Assembly (NCBI GenBank): GCA_016195805.1
Contig: JACPYT010000011.1
Span: forward strand, 124,001 to 188,000
Origin: Hydrogenophilales bacterium
GTDB lineage: Bacteria > Pseudomonadota > Gammaproteobacteria > Burkholderiales > Thiobacillaceae
Reading direction: 5' to 3'
DNA length: 64,000 nt
A program made the position numbers and the translations under genes. Positions 10,161 to 21,215 of the stretch are shown piece after piece (position 1 is the first letter of the stretch; every line of letters starts with the position of its first letter). A model generated the notes under the pieces. The model did not search any database and had not been told where the DNA came from. It worked only from the letters and a program-made list of their open reading frames with translations.

Positions 10161-10652
10161 TTATTCGAAACGAATGTACTTCGCCACATCGGCCGGCACC
10201 AGCGGCAAGGCATGCTGCGCCATCGCCTGCAGGCTGCCCGACACCTTGGCCTGCTTCCAGAAGTCGGTGCGCGGCAGCGAGGTCAGGCCGGCCGCCAGCG
10301 TCAGTCCGACCAGGATCACCAAGCCCTTGGCCAGCCCCAGCACCCCGCCCAGTACCTTGTCGGCACCACCCAGTCCCACTGCCTTGACCAGCGAAGACAG
10401 GGCATGCCCCAGCAGCAGCACGCCGATCAGTACCACCAGGAAAACCACCGCAAAACCGGCAAAGTAGCGAATGTTCGGGCTCTCGATCCCGATCGGCAAC
10501 AGTGGCGCCACCACCAACGCGCCCCATTTGCCCAGCACAAACGCCAGGAACCAGGCCGCCAGCGAAAACAGCGTGTCGACCATGCCGCGCATCAGCCCGC
10601 GCACCGCCGTCAGGACCAGCACCAGCACCACGATGAGATCGAGCATGCTCAC
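10161..10652 (-). CDS. cvpA: CvpA family membrane protein
   Basis: 163 residues with four hydrophobic segments and the N-terminal CvpA pattern DLIVVLVLVLTAVRGLMRG. In E. coli, cvpA precedes purF and is needed for colicin V production and envelope stress tolerance; the molecular role is unclear. The start is a GTG overlapping the stop of the SPOR-domain gene (GTGA), with an in-frame ATG two codons later as an alternative. It sits 21 nt before purF. Confidence 0.92.
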   Translation of the reverse strand: MSMLDLIVVLVLVLTAVRGLMRGMVDTLFSLAAWFLAFVLGKWGALVVAPLLPIGIESPNIRYFAGFAVVFLVVLIGVLLLGHALSSLVKAVGLGGADKVLGGVLGLAKGLVILVGLTLAAGLTSLPRTDFWKQAKVSGSLQAMAQHALPLVPADVAKYIRFE

Positions 10653-11326
10653 TTGGCGAGCACCTGCCCGGTCATGCCATGCTCGGCCAGCTTCACCGCT
10701 GCCGTCACTGCGGCTGCACGCGTGGGGTAGGGCCCCACGCGCACGCGGGTCAGGCTGCCGACCGTGTCGGTGTAGGCCGGCAAGCCGGCCAGCGCTGCGC
10801 GTGCCTTGAGTTCGCGCGCCTTGGCGCCATCGGACAGGGCGGCCAGCTGCACCACGAACGCTTCGCTGGCAGCCTCGGATTTTGCCTGCTGGGCAGGCTT
10901 GGAAGCAGGCCTGGCGGGCTGCGGTTTAGGCAGCGGCCTGGCTGCTTCAGGTTTGACAGGCTCAGACCTGACCGGTTCAGGCTTGGTCCGCTCGACCGGC
11001 GAAGGTTTGGCCGCTTCGTGTGCGGGTTTGGCTAGCGGTTTGGCAGGTTCAGGCGACGTAGGTCGAGGCTCGGGGTGAACTGGGGCAGCCTGTGGCACGG
11101 GCGCAGCAGACGCATCGGATCTGTCCGTTCGTTCGGGCTGTGCCGCCGGCTCCGGGGCGGGCATCGGCGCAGCGGCCATATGGACCGATAGCGAACTCGT
11201 CGGTGGCGGCTCGTCTTCCAGCAACAGCGGCAGCACGATCACCGCCAGCAGGGTCAGTGCCACCGCGCCGATCAGGCGGCGCCGGGCAAGGCGTTTGAGG
11301 TCATTTTCACTGCTGGGTGGCGGCAT
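10649..11326 (-). CDS. dedD: DedD-like SPOR-domain protein
   Basis: 225 residues from the ATG giving [20 protein letters not shown], which puts a single membrane anchor at about residues 17-37. A long proline/alanine/lysine-rich periplasmic linker follows, then a C-terminal SPOR domain (FVVQLAALSDGAKARELKAR ending in VRVGPYPTRAAAVTAA). SPOR domains bind denuded septal peptidoglycan, and DedD helps constriction. It overlaps the folC end by 20 nt, and the folC-dedD-cvpA-purF order is conserved in many Proteobacteria. Confidence 0.9.
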   Translation of the reverse strand: MPPPSSENDLKRLARRRLIGAVALTLLAVIVLPLLLEDEPPPTSSLSVHMAAAPMPAPEPAAQPERTDRSDASAAPVPQAAPVHPEPRPTSPEPAKPLAKPAHEAAKPSPVERTKPEPVRSEPVKPEAARPLPKPQPARPASKPAQQAKSEAASEAFVVQLAALSDGAKARELKARAALAGLPAYTDTVGSLTRVRVGPYPTRAAAVTAAVKLAEHGMTGQVLAK

Positions 11327-12578
11327 GGTCGAGCACGGCGGCAACGGTATAGAACGAACCGAAGACGAGAATTCTATCATCTTCACGCGCCGCGCTTCGT
11401 GCCTCCGCAAGGGCCGCATTCACATCCGGCTGCACATTGACCCATACTGCGCCCGCTTGCGCGCGCAGTATGGCGGCCAGCACCGCAGCATCCAGCGCGC
11501 GCGGCGAAGCGGGGGTGCACGCCCACCATGCATCGACCTCGTCGCGCAAGGCCGCGAACACCGCCGCTGCATCCTTGTCGGCCAGCATGCCGACCACCGC
11601 CAGCGTGCGCCCGCTCACTGGCTGCTCGCGCAAGGTCGCCGCCAGTGCCCGCGCGGCTTCCGGGTTGTGCGCCACGTCCAGAATGACCTCCGGCGCCCGG
11701 GCGATGCGCTGGAACCGGCCCGGTACCTGCGCCGCGCGCAGCCCTTGGCGGATCGCCGCCTCGCTCACCGGCAGGCGTTCGCGCACGGCTTCGAGCGCGG
11801 CCAGCGCAGCGGCTGCATTGCGCAGTTGGTAGGCCCCTGCCATGGCGGGCAGCGGCAACTCCTGCCAGACGACCTCCGGACCGCGATAGGTCCAGCGATC
11901 GCCCTCGCGCAGCGCGGAAAAATCGCGGCCAATGCAGCGCAGGTCGGCGCCGATGCGGCGGGCGTGCTCGGGCAGGCTGTCAGGCGGCGCGGGATCGGCG
12001 CAGATGGCGGGACGTCCGGCACGGTAGATGCCCGCCTTCTCATAGCCGATCTTTTCGCGCGTATCGCCCAGGTAATCCATGTGATCGAGATCGACGCTGG
12101 TGATGGCCGCGACATCGGCATCGAACACGTTCACCGCATCGAGCCGCCCGCCGAGGCCGACTTCGAGGATGGCCACGTCGACGCCGGCAGCGATGAACTG
12201 TGCCATCGCACCCAGCGTGCCGAATTCGAAATAGGTCAGCGAAGTATCGCCGCGCGCCGCATCGACTTTCTCAAACGCGGCGACCAGTTCGGCGTCGCTC
12301 GCTTCCCGGCCGGCAATGCGCACGCGTTCGTTGTAGCGCAGCAGATGGGGCGAGGTGTAGAGGCCGGTCCGGTAGCCAGCGGCGCCGAGGATGGCTTCCA
12401 GATAAGCACAAGTGGAGCCCTTGCCGTTGGTGCCGCCGACCATGATCAGCGGGAAAGCCGGGGCAAGCCCGAGCGCATCCTTGACGCGCCGCCCCCGTTC
12501 CAGCCCCAGTTCAATCGTACTGGGATGCAGCCGTTCGAGCCGCGCCAGCCAGTCAGTCAGCGAGAAGCTAGGCGGCAA
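11307..12578 (-). CDS. folC: bifunctional folylpolyglutamate/dihydrofolate synthase
   Basis: 423 residues of the Mur-ligase-like FolC family. The P-loop is [20 protein letters not shown] and the phosphate-binding segment [26 protein letters not shown] marks the C-terminal domain. It attaches glutamate to dihydropteroate and folates in the cytoplasm. The start is a TTG overlapping the last codons of accD by 11 nt, consistent with the common accD-folC operon. Confidence 0.95.
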   Translation of the reverse strand: MPPSFSLTDWLARLERLHPSTIELGLERGRRVKDALGLAPAFPLIMVGGTNGKGSTCAYLEAILGAAGYRTGLYTSPHLLRYNERVRIAGREASDAELVAAFEKVDAARGDTSLTYFEFGTLGAMAQFIAAGVDVAILEVGLGGRLDAVNVFDADVAAITSVDLDHMDYLGDTREKIGYEKAGIYRAGRPAICADPAPPDSLPEHARRIGADLRCIGRDFSALREGDRWTYRGPEVVWQELPLPAMAGAYQLRNAAAALAALEAVRERLPVSEAAIRQGLRAAQVPGRFQRIARAPEVILDVAHNPEAARALAATLREQPVSGRTLAVVGMLADKDAAAVFAALRDEVDAWWACTPASPRALDAAVLAAILRAQAGAVWVNVQPDVNAALAEARSAAREDDRILVFGSFYTVAAVLDHAATQQ

Positions 12579-13437
12579 GCGCGGGGCGTCCCATCATCAT
12601 CGCCAGCGTGGCGGCCAGTTCGCCGCGCATCTGGCGGCGGTCGACGATGCGGTCGATGGCGCCCTTCTCCTGCAGGAATTCGGCGCGCTGGAAACCTTCC
12701 GGCAGCGTTTCGCGCACGGTCTGCTCGATCACGCGCGGGCCGGCAAAGCCGATCAGCGCATTGGGCTCGGCCACAATCAGGTCACCCAGCATGGCGAAGC
12801 TCGCCGACACGCCGCCCATGGTGGGGTCGGTCAGTACCGAGACAAAGGGTAATCGGTGGCGCGACAACTGGGTCAGCGCCGCCGAGGTCTTGGCCATCTG
12901 CATCAGCGAGAACAGGCCCTCCTGCATGCGTGCGCCGCCGCTGGCGGAAAAGCAGACGAAAGCCGAGTTCGACTCGATCGCCGCCTCCACGCCCTGGACG
13001 AAGCGCTCGCCGACGACCGATCCCATCGAACCACCCATAAACTTGAACTCGAACGCCGCCGCCACCACCGGAACCGCCTTCACGCTGCCGCCGATCACCA
13101 CCAGCGCGTCGGTCTCCGATGTACCGCTCTGCGCCTCTTTCAGGCGGTCGGGGTATTTCTTGCTGTCCTTGAACTTGAGCGGGTCGAGCGGCGTGATGTG
13201 CGCACCGATTTCATGCTGCCCTTCCGCATCCAGCAGCATGGCCAGCCGCTGCCGGGCGCCGATGCGATGGTGGTGGCCGCACTTCGGACACACTTCCAGA
13301 TTGCTTTCGAGATCGGCGCGGTAGAGCACCTCGTTGCATGCCGGGCATTTGGACCACAGCCCCTCGGGCATGGATTTTTTGTCCGCCTGCGCACGCCGCT
13401 TGATTTTCGGCGGCAGGATTTTCTGGAACCAGCTCAT
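12568..13437 (-). CDS. accD: acetyl-CoA carboxylase carboxyltransferase beta subunit
   Basis: 289 residues with the N-terminal zinc ribbon ([20 protein letters not shown] then PKCG) and the crotonase-fold carboxyltransferase core ([40 protein letters not shown]). With AccA it transfers the carboxyl group from biotin to acetyl-CoA for fatty acid synthesis. It follows trpA by 13 nt and overlaps folC. Confidence 0.97.
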   Translation of the reverse strand: MSWFQKILPPKIKRRAQADKKSMPEGLWSKCPACNEVLYRADLESNLEVCPKCGHHHRIGARQRLAMLLDAEGQHEIGAHITPLDPLKFKDSKKYPDRLKEAQSGTSETDALVVIGGSVKAVPVVAAAFEFKFMGGSMGSVVGERFVQGVEAAIESNSAFVCFSASGGARMQEGLFSLMQMAKTSAALTQLSRHRLPFVSVLTDPTMGGVSASFAMLGDLIVAEPNALIGFAGPRVIEQTVRETLPEGFQRAEFLQEKGAIDRIVDRRQMRGELAATLAMMMGRPALAA

Positions 13438-13450
13438 GTATCTTCTCCGT

Positions 13451-14257
13451 TTATTTCGATGCCGCGTCGACGCCGCGGCGCAAGTCGGCCACCAGGTGCC
13501 TGACGCGGATGGCGCATTCGCCTTCCGGCGCGGTCTCGATCTCGTTCACGATGCGGCTGCCCACCACCACCGCGTCGGCAATGCGGGCCACCGCTTCGGC
13601 AGTCGCCGCGTCGCGGATGCCGAAGCCGACGCCCACCGGCAGGCTGCAATGCTTGCGCACCATGGCCAACTTCTGCGCCACCTCCTCGGTATCGAGATTG
13701 GCCGAGCCGGTCACGCCCTTGAGCGACACGTAATAGATGAAGCCGCCGGCGGCCGCGGCCACCTGTTCCACGCGCGATTCCGGCGTGGTCGGCGACAGCA
13801 GGAAAATCGGGTCGAGGCCGTGTGCCTTGAATACGTCCGACACGCCGGCCGATTCCTCGGGCGGAATGTCCACCGTCAGCACGCCGTCCACCCCGGCCGC
13901 CTTCGCCGCCTCGGCAAAGGTCTCGTAGCCCATGCGCTCGACCGGATTGGCATAGCCCATCAGCACCACGGGCGTGGTCGTGTTGGTCCTGCGGAATTCC
14001 GCCGTCATCGCCAGCACGTCCTTCAGCCCGACCTTGTTCGCCAGCGCCCGTTCCGAGGCCCGCTGGATCACCGGCCCGTCGGCCATGGGATCGGAAAACG
14101 GCACTCCCAGCTCGATGATGTCGGCGCCCGCTTCCACCAGCGCGTGCATCAGCGGCACCGTCAGGCCTTTGCCGGGATCACCCGCAGTGATGAAAGGGAT
14201 CAGGGCTTTCCTGTTTTGCGCCTTCAGCGCGGTAAAGGTCGGGCCGATGCGGCTCAT
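13451..14257 (-). CDS. trpA: tryptophan synthase alpha subunit
   Basis: 268 residues. The motifs [20 protein letters not shown] (catalytic Glu and Asp region) and [15 protein letters not shown] are typical of TrpA. It cleaves indole-3-glycerol phosphate to indole, which is channelled to TrpB. It lies 45 nt downstream of trpB in the trpF-trpB-trpA run, followed by accD. Confidence 0.97.
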   Translation of the reverse strand: MSRIGPTFTALKAQNRKALIPFITAGDPGKGLTVPLMHALVEAGADIIELGVPFSDPMADGPVIQRASERALANKVGLKDVLAMTAEFRRTNTTTPVVLMGYANPVERMGYETFAEAAKAAGVDGVLTVDIPPEESAGVSDVFKAHGLDPIFLLSPTTPESRVEQVAAAAGGFIYYVSLKGVTGSANLDTEEVAQKLAMVRKHCSLPVGVGFGIRDAATAEAVARIADAVVVGSRIVNEIETAPEGECAIRVRHLVADLRRGVDAASK

Positions 14258-14302
14258 GGTCTGGTCTTCTGAAAAGTTCGGTTCTATTCGGTGGCCGCAG
14301 GC

Positions 14303-15502
14303 TTACAGGGTGATCCCCGATATCTTCGCCACCGTGTTGATGTCCTTGTCGCCGCGTCCGGACAGGTTCACCAGGATGATCTGGTCCTTCCGCATCGTCG
14401 GCGCGAGTTTCTTGGCGTGGGCCACGGCGTGACTGGACTCGAGCGCGGGAATGATGCCCTCGAACCGGCACAGGTCGTGGAAGGCAGCCAGCGCCTCATC
14501 GTCGTCGATCGCGACGTATTCGGCGCGGCCGGCGTCCTTGAGGTAGCTATGCTCGGGCCCGACGCCAGGGTAGTCGAGACCAGCGGACACCGAGTGGGTT
14601 TCGATGATCTGGCCGTTTTCGTCCTGCATCAGGTAGCTGCGGAAGCCGTGCAGCACGCCCGGGGTGCCCGCCGTGAGCGGCGCCGCGTGCTTGCCGGAGG
14701 CGACGCCGGAGCCGCCGGCCTCGACGCCGATCAGGCGTACACCGTCAAACGGAATGTAGGGATGGAAGATACCGATGGCGTTGGAGCCGCCGCCGACGCA
14801 GGCGACCACGGCGTCCGGCTGGCGGCCGGTGAGTTCCGGCATCTGGGCGATGCATTCGCGTCCGATCACGCACTGGAAGTCGCGCACCAGCATGGGATAC
14901 GGATGCGGGCCGGCGGCGGTGCCGAGGATGTAGAAGGTCGATTCGACGTTGGTGACCCAGTCGCGCATCGCCTCGTTCAGCGCATCCTTCAGCGTCTTCG
15001 AGCCGGACGACACCGGCACCACGGTGGCGCCCAGCAGTTTCATGCGAAAGACGTTGGGCGACTGGCGGGCGACGTCCTCGGCGCCCATGTAGACCACGCA
15101 TTCCATGCCGTAGCGCGCCGCGACGGTGGCCGAGGCGACGCCGTGCTGGCCGGCGCCGGTCTCGGCAATGACGCGCTTCTTGCCCATGCGCCGCGCCAGC
15201 AGCGCCTGGCCGATGGTGTTGTTGATCTTGTGCGCGCCGGTGTGGTTGAGGTCTTCGCGCTTGAGGTAGATCTGCGCGCCGCCATACTGCTCGCTCAAGC
15301 GTTTGGCGTGATACACCGGGCTGGGGCGGCCGACGTAGTGCTTGAGCTCGTACTCGAACTCGGCCACGAAGGCCGGGTCGTTGCGCGCCTTCTCGTATTC
15401 GACGCGCAGTTCGTCCAGCGCCGCCATCAGGGTTTCGGCGACGAAAATGCCGCCGTAGGGACCGAAGTGGCCGCGGGAATCGGGTAGATCGGTGAGCTTC
15501 AT
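14303..15502 (-). CDS. trpB: tryptophan synthase beta subunit
   Basis: 399 residues. The PLP lysine lies in [17 protein letters not shown], the phosphate-binding loop is [10 protein letters not shown], and the N-terminal [14 protein letters not shown] is typical. It condenses indole and serine to tryptophan. Its ATG overlaps the trpF stop (ATGA), so translation is coupled. Confidence 0.98.
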   Translation of the reverse strand: MKLTDLPDSRGHFGPYGGIFVAETLMAALDELRVEYEKARNDPAFVAEFEYELKHYVGRPSPVYHAKRLSEQYGGAQIYLKREDLNHTGAHKINNTIGQALLARRMGKKRVIAETGAGQHGVASATVAARYGMECVVYMGAEDVARQSPNVFRMKLLGATVVPVSSGSKTLKDALNEAMRDWVTNVESTFYILGTAAGPHPYPMLVRDFQCVIGRECIAQMPELTGRQPDAVVACVGGGSNAIGIFHPYIPFDGVRLIGVEAGGSGVASGKHAAPLTAGTPGVLHGFRSYLMQDENGQIIETHSVSAGLDYPGVGPEHSYLKDAGRAEYVAIDDDEALAAFHDLCRFEGIIPALESSHAVAHAKKLAPTMRKDQIILVNLSGRGDKDINTVAKISGITL

Positions 15503-16119
15503 GATGCTTCTTTCGCGTTCGCAATGAATCGCGCAATCTGGTGCGCGTCCTTGATGCCTTTCGATGCCTCGACGCCGGAGGACACGTCCACCGCCCAGGG
15601 GCGCACGCGCTGCACCGCCTCGGCGACGTTATCCGGGGTGAGGCCGCCCGACAGGATGACCGGCCTGGACAGCGCCGGCGGGATCAGGCTCCAGTCGAAG
15701 CGTTCCCCGGTGCCTCCCGGCACGCCCGGTACGAACGCATCGAGCAGCAAGCCGCGCGCGGCATCGAAGTCAGCCGCGCATTTTAGCAAATCCGTGTCCC
15801 GATTCACCCGTACCGCCTTGATAAAGGGTCGGCCGTAGCGCACGCAGTCGGCCGGCGTCTCGGCACCGTGGAATTGCAGCAGGTCGAGCGGCACGGCCTG
15901 CAACACCCGCTCGATGAAGGCCGGCTCGGCATCGACGAACAGGCCCACGCTCTGCACGAAGGGCGGCAGCGCGCGTACCAGTTCGGCGGCGGTCTCGACC
16001 GATACATGGCGCGGGCTCTTTTCGTAGAACACGAAACCCAGCGCATCCGCCCCGGCAGCGCAGGCGGCATGCAGATCCTGCAAGCGGGTGATGCCACAGA
16101 TTTTTACGCGAACAGCCAT
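15499..16119 (-). CDS. trpF: phosphoribosylanthranilate isomerase
   Basis: 206 residues from the ATG giving [15 protein letters not shown], with the catalytic Cys in KICGITR, then [22 protein letters not shown] and [13 protein letters not shown]. It isomerises phosphoribosylanthranilate in tryptophan synthesis. The reading frame is open far upstream, but homology begins at this Met. It overlaps truA by 16 nt and trpB by 4 nt. Confidence 0.96.
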   Translation of the reverse strand: MAVRVKICGITRLQDLHAACAAGADALGFVFYEKSPRHVSVETAAELVRALPPFVQSVGLFVDAEPAFIERVLQAVPLDLLQFHGAETPADCVRYGRPFIKAVRVNRDTDLLKCAADFDAARGLLLDAFVPGVPGGTGERFDWSLIPPALSRPVILSGGLTPDNVAEAVQRVRPWAVDVSSGVEASKGIKDAHQIARFIANAKEAS

Positions 16120-16883
16120 CGATCGGAGCTTTCCGGCAGAGCAAAGTGCGCAGGATACCGGATGTGGGTGAGATACAGACCGGCGGCGTCGAAAGTGGGC
16201 GCGGCAAGCGTGCGGTCGCGGCTTTGCAGAATCTCGTGCATCCATTCGGGCGGCCGGGCGCCGGCACCGACGTGGATGAGACAGCCCATCAGATTGCGCA
16301 CCATGTGATGCAGGAAGCCGTCGGCGCGGAAATCGCACAGCAGGTAATCGCCGCGCCGTTCGACATGCGCCTGCCGCAGTTCCTTGACCGGCGATTTCGC
16401 CTGGCATTCGGCGGCACGGAAGGCGGAAAAATCGTGCTGTCCGATCAGGTGCACCGCCGCCCGGCTCATCGCGTCGGCGTCGAGCGGACGATGGTGCCAG
16501 CCGATCAGGCCGTGATTGAGGCCGGGCCGCACCGGGTGATTCAGCAATACATAGCGGTAGCCTCGTTGCGTCGCGGCAAAACGCGCGTGGAAATCCTCGC
16601 CCACCTCGCGCGCCCACAATACGGCCACCCCGGCCGGCAGATGGCTGTTGACGCCGCGTACCCAAGCCGTGAGCGGACGCTGGGCCGCCGTATCGAAATG
16701 TGCGGCCTGGAACGCCGCATGCACGCCGGTATCGGTGCGCCCGGCCGCGGTAACGACCGTTCTCCCCCCGGCGATCGCCGACACCGCCGCTTCCAGCGCA
16801 TCCTGCACGCCGCAGCCCTGCGGCTGCGACTGCCAGCCGCAGAAACCGACACCGCAATATTCCAGACCCAAGACGATTCTCAT
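16104..16883 (-). CDS. truA: tRNA pseudouridine(38-40) synthase
   Basis: 259 residues from the ATG giving [20 protein letters not shown]. The catalytic aspartate is in [11 protein letters not shown], and the conserved [11 protein letters not shown] segment is present. TruA modifies uridines 38-40 in the anticodon stem of many tRNAs. It lies in the conserved asd-fimV-truA-trpF order of beta- and gammaproteobacteria, with one extra membrane gene between fimV and truA here. Confidence 0.96.
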   Translation of the reverse strand: MRIVLGLEYCGVGFCGWQSQPQGCGVQDALEAAVSAIAGGRTVVTAAGRTDTGVHAAFQAAHFDTAAQRPLTAWVRGVNSHLPAGVAVLWAREVGEDFHARFAATQRGYRYVLLNHPVRPGLNHGLIGWHHRPLDADAMSRAAVHLIGQHDFSAFRAAECQAKSPVKELRQAHVERRGDYLLCDFRADGFLHHMVRNLMGCLIHVGAGARPPEWMHEILQSRDRTLAAPTFDAAGLYLTHIRYPAHFALPESSDRWLFA

Positions 16884-16911
16884 ATCAACACGGCCCCATG
16901 CTCGCCCGGCC

Positions 16912-17526
16912 TCACGCCAGCACGATCCACACCCCAATCAGGCCCGCAAGTATGACGGCGCTGTCGCAGCCTTGCCAGCGTTCGGTGTACAGGGTGTAGG
17001 TGGCGGGCCCAGCGGCGTCCGGCAGCGGCGCGCGCAGCGCATCCAGCCAGCGGGCCGGTTTGGGCGCATGCTCGACATAGTCCAGGGTCAGTCCCAGCCG
17101 CACCGCGAAGGCGCGCCGGTCGAAGCCGAACCAGACCAGCGGCCGGGCCAATCCATACAGTCCGTAAATCAGGCGGGGGCGCGCGGTGGAGGCGAGCAAC
17201 ACCGCCAGCCCGGCGAGCATCAGCCCCAGCCGCACCACGCGCAACGCACCAAGCCGGAGTCCCTCCACGGTCGGGCTGGCCCATTCCAGCGAAGGCCACA
17301 GCGGCGTCCCCGGCAAAGTATAGGCGTAGGTAATGAGCAGCACCGCCATCAGCCAACGGGTACGGCGCAGCAAGCGCCAGGTTTCATGGCGAACCGGCGC
17401 AAACAGAAAGGCCGTCGCAAGGGCGACGGCCAGGAAAGGAAGCAGGGACGGGGCAGCGCGTTCCACCACCACTGCCCACCCACACCACACAAGGATGCGG
17501 GCAGCGGGGTGGGGGCAGTTAGCCAA
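16912..17526 (-). CDS. membrane protein, possibly CbiQ/EcfT-like
   Basis: About 204 residues with hydrophobic helices near the N-terminus, in the middle (LRLGALRVVRLGLMLAGLAV) and at the C-terminus. The segment LIYGLYGLARPLVWFGFDRR followed by FAVRLGLTLDYV resembles the coupling-helix region of energy-coupling-factor T components (CbiQ family), but no ECF ATPase or S component is nearby. The frame overlaps fimV by 8 nt and appears to open at TTG; GTG codons about 15-20 codons further in are alternative starts. The function is not established. Confidence 0.65.
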   Translation of the reverse strand: MANCPHPAARILVWCGWAVVVERAAPSLLPFLAVALATAFLFAPVRHETWRLLRRTRWLMAVLLITYAYTLPGTPLWPSLEWASPTVEGLRLGALRVVRLGLMLAGLAVLLASTARPRLIYGLYGLARPLVWFGFDRRAFAVRLGLTLDYVEHAPKPARWLDALRAPLPDAAGPATYTLYTERWQGCDSAVILAGLIGVWIVLA

Positions 17527-19915
17527 GCGAACTCAACATGCCTTGCGCATCCGATTTCTGCTTTTCGCTGCCTTCGGCCAGGACTTCGTTGAGGATTTCG
17601 CGCGCGCCTTCCTTGTCGCCCATTTCCACATAGGCACGGGCGAGGTCGAGCTTGGTGCCGACTTCGTCGAGTTCGAGTTCGTTGCCGCCAGATTCGCCCA
17701 GATCGAGATCGAGACCACTGAAGTCGAACTTGCTGTCCGGACCGTTGTCGTCTTCCAGACCGAGATCCAGCTTCAACGTATCATCGTCCGCCGCAGGCAG
17801 GTCAAGCTCAGGCAGATCGAAGCTCAGGCCCTGGGTATCCATTTCCACATACTCGGCCTCGGCTGGTGACGCAGCCTGCTCGGACGGGGTGTCGAAATTG
17901 AGGACGTGTCCCGCGGACTCGAACTCCAGCGGCGCGCTGCTGGTCGCCGGTGCGGTCGGGGCTGCTTCGGGCTCGGCCTGGAAGACAGGTGCCGGTTCGG
18001 CCGCTGCCTGTTCGCCGGCAAACATCACCGCGCCGCCTGCCACCGCTGCGGTGGCCGCCACCGTTGCCGCAGCCGCGGCAGGGGAAGCGCTCGACTGTAC
18101 GCCGCCATACAGCGGATTGGTCGGATCAATGCTGCGGCCCATTTCGCATGCCTTGTCCCACAGCGGGCTGTTCTTGCTGCCGAGCCCGGCGTAAAGCTCG
18201 CCGGCGACCGACTCGAATGCCGCGGTGTTGCGGCGCGCCGCATAGATTTCCAGCAGTTTGACGCGAATTTCGTGGCGATCGGGGTTCTTGCCGATGGCCT
18301 CCTTGAGGATTTCCTCGGCCTGCGCGTCGCGGCCATAGGCCATGTACACCTCGGCTTCGGCGATGGGGTCGACGTCGTGGGTATCGATGGTCCCCAGGCC
18401 TGCCTGGCTGAAATCGGTCAGGAAGGAGGTGTCCCCGGTATTGACGCTACCGCCCGAGGCAGCCCCGATGACCGTATTCGGACGCACGTCGCCGCCGCTC
18501 ATGATGCTGTCTTCGAGGGCAGCGCCACCGGTTTTGCGGCGGCGACCGCCACCCGCCATCATCCACCACAGCACGCCACCCAGGCCCAGCGCGGCGAGGC
18601 CGCCCCCCCAATACAGCGGGTCGGCAAGCAGCGGGTCGTACCAGTTTTGAGCCGGCTCGGGGCTGGCAGGCGGAGCCTTGATGGCCGGCGCGGCCGGCGT
18701 CGGGACAGGGGTGGGCTTGGCAGCCTGCGGAGCAGGCGCGGGAGCGGGCGCAGCTGCCGCGGGTACGGGCGCCTCTTTTTGCGCTTTCTCCTTCATCGCG
18801 ACCAGTTTCTGCATGTTCTGGACCTGTTTTTCCAGCGTGGCCACGCGCTGCTCGGATTCACCCAGCGCTTTTTCACGCGCAGTCGCATCCTCTTCCTGGG
18901 CACGCAGCTTTTCCTGCAGGGCGCGGGCCTGGTCAGGCTTGCCCGCAGTTGCTGCAGGCGGCGTAGCCTTGGACAGTTTCAGGACATCCTTCTGCTCTGC
19001 GGGGGCCGGCTTGGCCTTGTCTTCAACCTTGGGGGTGATCTTGCCGCTGCTGGCCTGCCCCGGCGCAGCCTTGGCCTCGGGGGCCGCACTCACGGCACCG
19101 GCCAGTTTCTGCCGATAGGCGCGCCAGTCATCCGCCTGCAACTTGAGTTCGCGCACCGCTTCCTTTTGCGGGATGGCAGCGACTTTTTCCGCGGACGGGA
19201 CGTTGAGCGTTTTGCCCGCCTTCAGACGATTCATGTTGCCGTCGAACGCCTTGGTATTTTCCCGGTAGAGGCCCACCAGGGTCTGCTCCAGGCTCACGCC
19301 CTCTGGCCGCACCCGGCCGGCAATACCGACCAGGGTGTCGCCCCGCTTGACGGCGATGCGGTCCGCTGGCGCAGGCTTGGCCGCATGCGCGGGGGCAGCC
19401 GCTTTGGGGGCTGCCGGGGCTTGCGGAGCAGTCGTCGGTGCGGGTGCGGCCTTGGCCGCGGGGGCTTGCGACGGCGCCACGGCCGCCACCGGCGCGACAG
19501 TCTGTTTTGCCGTCGTGCCGGGGGGATCGAGCAGCATGGTGTATTCACGCACCAGCCGCCCCGAGCCCCAGTTCAGTTCGACCAGCATGTCGATGAAGGG
19601 ATCGTTCACCGGACGGGCGGAGGTAACTTTCAGTACCGCCTTGCCGTTGGGTTTTTTCTCGACCGTGAAGCGCAGGGAGGACAGCACCGGGGCGAATTCG
19701 ACATGCGCATCACGGAACGCCTGGTCCGAAGCCAGGCTGGCCGTCAGGCTGTCGAGCTCGGCCTTGTCTGCGGCGAACACCTCGATTTCGGCCGCAAGCG
19801 GCTGGCCCAGTGCCGAGGTGACCGATAGCTTGCCCAACCCGGCGGCGTTCGCCATCAGCGGCACGGCGATCAGACCGGCTGCTACCAGTTGGGTCGTGAA
19901 GCGCTTCAATTTCAT
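17519..19915 (-). CDS. fimV: FimV/HubP-family polar hub protein
   Basis: 798 residues. The signal peptide (ending PLMANA) precedes the FimV N-terminal domain (GLGKLSVTSALGQPLAAEIE) and a LysM domain (VKRGDTLVGIAGRVRPEGVS) near residues 185-240. Next come an Ala/Pro-rich linker, a coiled coil (ATAREKALGESEQRVATLEK), one membrane helix near residue 450 and an acidic cytoplasmic region ending in a TPR-like FimV C-terminal domain (LDLARAYVEMGDKEGAREIL). Such proteins organise the cell pole, type IV pili and chemosensory arrays. The gene lies between asd and truA as in related bacteria. Confidence 0.92.
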   Translation of the reverse strand: MKLKRFTTQLVAAGLIAVPLMANAAGLGKLSVTSALGQPLAAEIEVFAADKAELDSLTASLASDQAFRDAHVEFAPVLSSLRFTVEKKPNGKAVLKVTSARPVNDPFIDMLVELNWGSGRLVREYTMLLDPPGTTAKQTVAPVAAVAPSQAPAAKAAPAPTTAPQAPAAPKAAAPAHAAKPAPADRIAVKRGDTLVGIAGRVRPEGVSLEQTLVGLYRENTKAFDGNMNRLKAGKTLNVPSAEKVAAIPQKEAVRELKLQADDWRAYRQKLAGAVSAAPEAKAAPGQASSGKITPKVEDKAKPAPAEQKDVLKLSKATPPAATAGKPDQARALQEKLRAQEEDATAREKALGESEQRVATLEKQVQNMQKLVAMKEKAQKEAPVPAAAAPAPAPAPQAAKPTPVPTPAAPAIKAPPASPEPAQNWYDPLLADPLYWGGGLAALGLGGVLWWMMAGGGRRRKTGGAALEDSIMSGGDVRPNTVIGAASGGSVNTGDTSFLTDFSQAGLGTIDTHDVDPIAEAEVYMAYGRDAQAEEILKEAIGKNPDRHEIRVKLLEIYAARRNTAAFESVAGELYAGLGSKNSPLWDKACEMGRSIDPTNPLYGGVQSSASPAAAAATVAATAAVAGGAVMFAGEQAAAEPAPVFQAEPEAAPTAPATSSAPLEFESAGHVLNFDTPSEQAASPAEAEYVEMDTQGLSFDLPELDLPAADDDTLKLDLGLEDDNGPDSKFDFSGLDLDLGESGGNELELDEVGTKLDLARAYVEMGDKEGAREILNEVLAEGSEKQKSDAQGMLSSLG

Positions 19916-20047
19916 CCCGTATCTCCCTGTTCACCCCGCAGGGCGGGGCTGTTGAATCCTTGACGCCACTATTGACGGCTCGTCAGGCACAATCTTTAGT
20001 GCAACAAGCGCACCAGCCCTGAATTTGCCGCCGCAACCCTTGTCGGG

Positions 20048-21160
20048 TCAGGCTTCCAGCAGGATACGCAACATGCGGCGCAGCGGTTCCGCCGCCCCCC
20101 ACAGCAGCTGATCGCCCACCGTGAACGCGGTGAGGTACTGCGGCCCCATGTTGAGCTTGCGCATGCGGCCGATCGGCACGGTGAGGGTGCCGGTCACCGC
20201 TGCCGGGGTGAGCTCGCGCATGGTGATCTCGCGGTCGTTCGGCACCACCTTCACCCACTGGTTGTGGGCGGCGATCAGGCTGTGGAGGTCGGCGAGCGGC
20301 ACGTCTTTCGTCAGCTTGATGGTGAGCGCCTGCGAATGGCAGCGCATCGCGCCGACGCGCACGCACAGGCCGTCGATCGGGATCGGATTGTCGCTGCGGC
20401 GCATGATCTTGTTGGCTTCGACCTGCGCCTTCCACTCCTCCTTCGACTGGCCGGACTCGAGCGCGACGTCGATCCACGGGATCAGATTGCCGGCCAGCGG
20501 CACCGGCCAAGCGTCGACCGGGTAGCGGTCGGAGCGGATGAAATCCGCGACCTTGCGGTCGATTTCGAGAATGGCGGACGCCGGGTCGGCAAGCAGGTCC
20601 ATGACTTCCGTGTGCACCGCGCCCATCTGCTGGATCAGTTCGCGCATGTTGCGCGCGCCCGCGCCGGAGGCGGCCTGATAGGTCATGGGGGACACCCATT
20701 CGACCAGCCCGGCGTCGAACAGTCCGCCCATTGCCATCAGCATCAGCGACACCGTGCAGTTGCCGCCGACATAGGTCTTGACGCCGCTGGCGATGCCGTC
20801 CTGGATGACTTTCTTGTTGACCGGATCGAGGATGATGATGGCTTCGTCCTTCATCCTCAGCGTCGAAGCGGCATCGATCCAGTAGCCGTTCCAGCCCGCC
20901 GCGCGCAACTGCGGGTAGATCTCTTTCGTGTAGTCGCCGCCCTGGCAGGTGATGAGGGTGTCGCAGGCCTTCAGTTCGTCGATGCTGTTGGCATCCTTCA
21001 GCGGCGGCACGTCGCGGCCGATGTCGGGAGCCTTCCCCCCGGGATTGGAGGTAGTGAAGAACACCGGCTCGATGTGGTCGAAATCGCGTTCTTCCTTCAT
21101 GCGCCCCATCAGCACGGAACCCACCATGCCGCGCCAGCCGATCAAGCCTACTTTCATCAT
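20048..21160 (-). CDS. asd: aspartate-semialdehyde dehydrogenase
   Basis: 370 residues, the longer gammaproteobacterial type ([20 protein letters not shown]). The catalytic Cys lies in [15 protein letters not shown] and the substrate site in [15 protein letters not shown]. It reduces aspartyl phosphate to the semialdehyde for lysine, threonine, methionine and diaminopimelate synthesis. It lies 55 nt downstream of leuB and 132 nt before fimV. Confidence 0.97.
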   Translation of the reverse strand: MMKVGLIGWRGMVGSVLMGRMKEERDFDHIEPVFFTTSNPGGKAPDIGRDVPPLKDANSIDELKACDTLITCQGGDYTKEIYPQLRAAGWNGYWIDAASTLRMKDEAIIILDPVNKKVIQDGIASGVKTYVGGNCTVSLMLMAMGGLFDAGLVEWVSPMTYQAASGAGARNMRELIQQMGAVHTEVMDLLADPASAILEIDRKVADFIRSDRYPVDAWPVPLAGNLIPWIDVALESGQSKEEWKAQVEANKIMRRSDNPIPIDGLCVRVGAMRCHSQALTIKLTKDVPLADLHSLIAAHNQWVKVVPNDREITMRELTPAAVTGTLTVPIGRMRKLNMGPQYLTAFTVGDQLLWGAAEPLRRMLRILLEA

Positions 21161-21215
21161 GTTCGTCTCCAGAAAATCTATTCGTGAATGGCCCGCAGGG
21201 CACTCACGGAATCAA

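Noticed and set aside
16912-17526. ECF-type vitamin transporter
   Set aside because: Only a weak T-component likeness is seen, and there is no ATPase or S component next to it, so it is called only a membrane protein.
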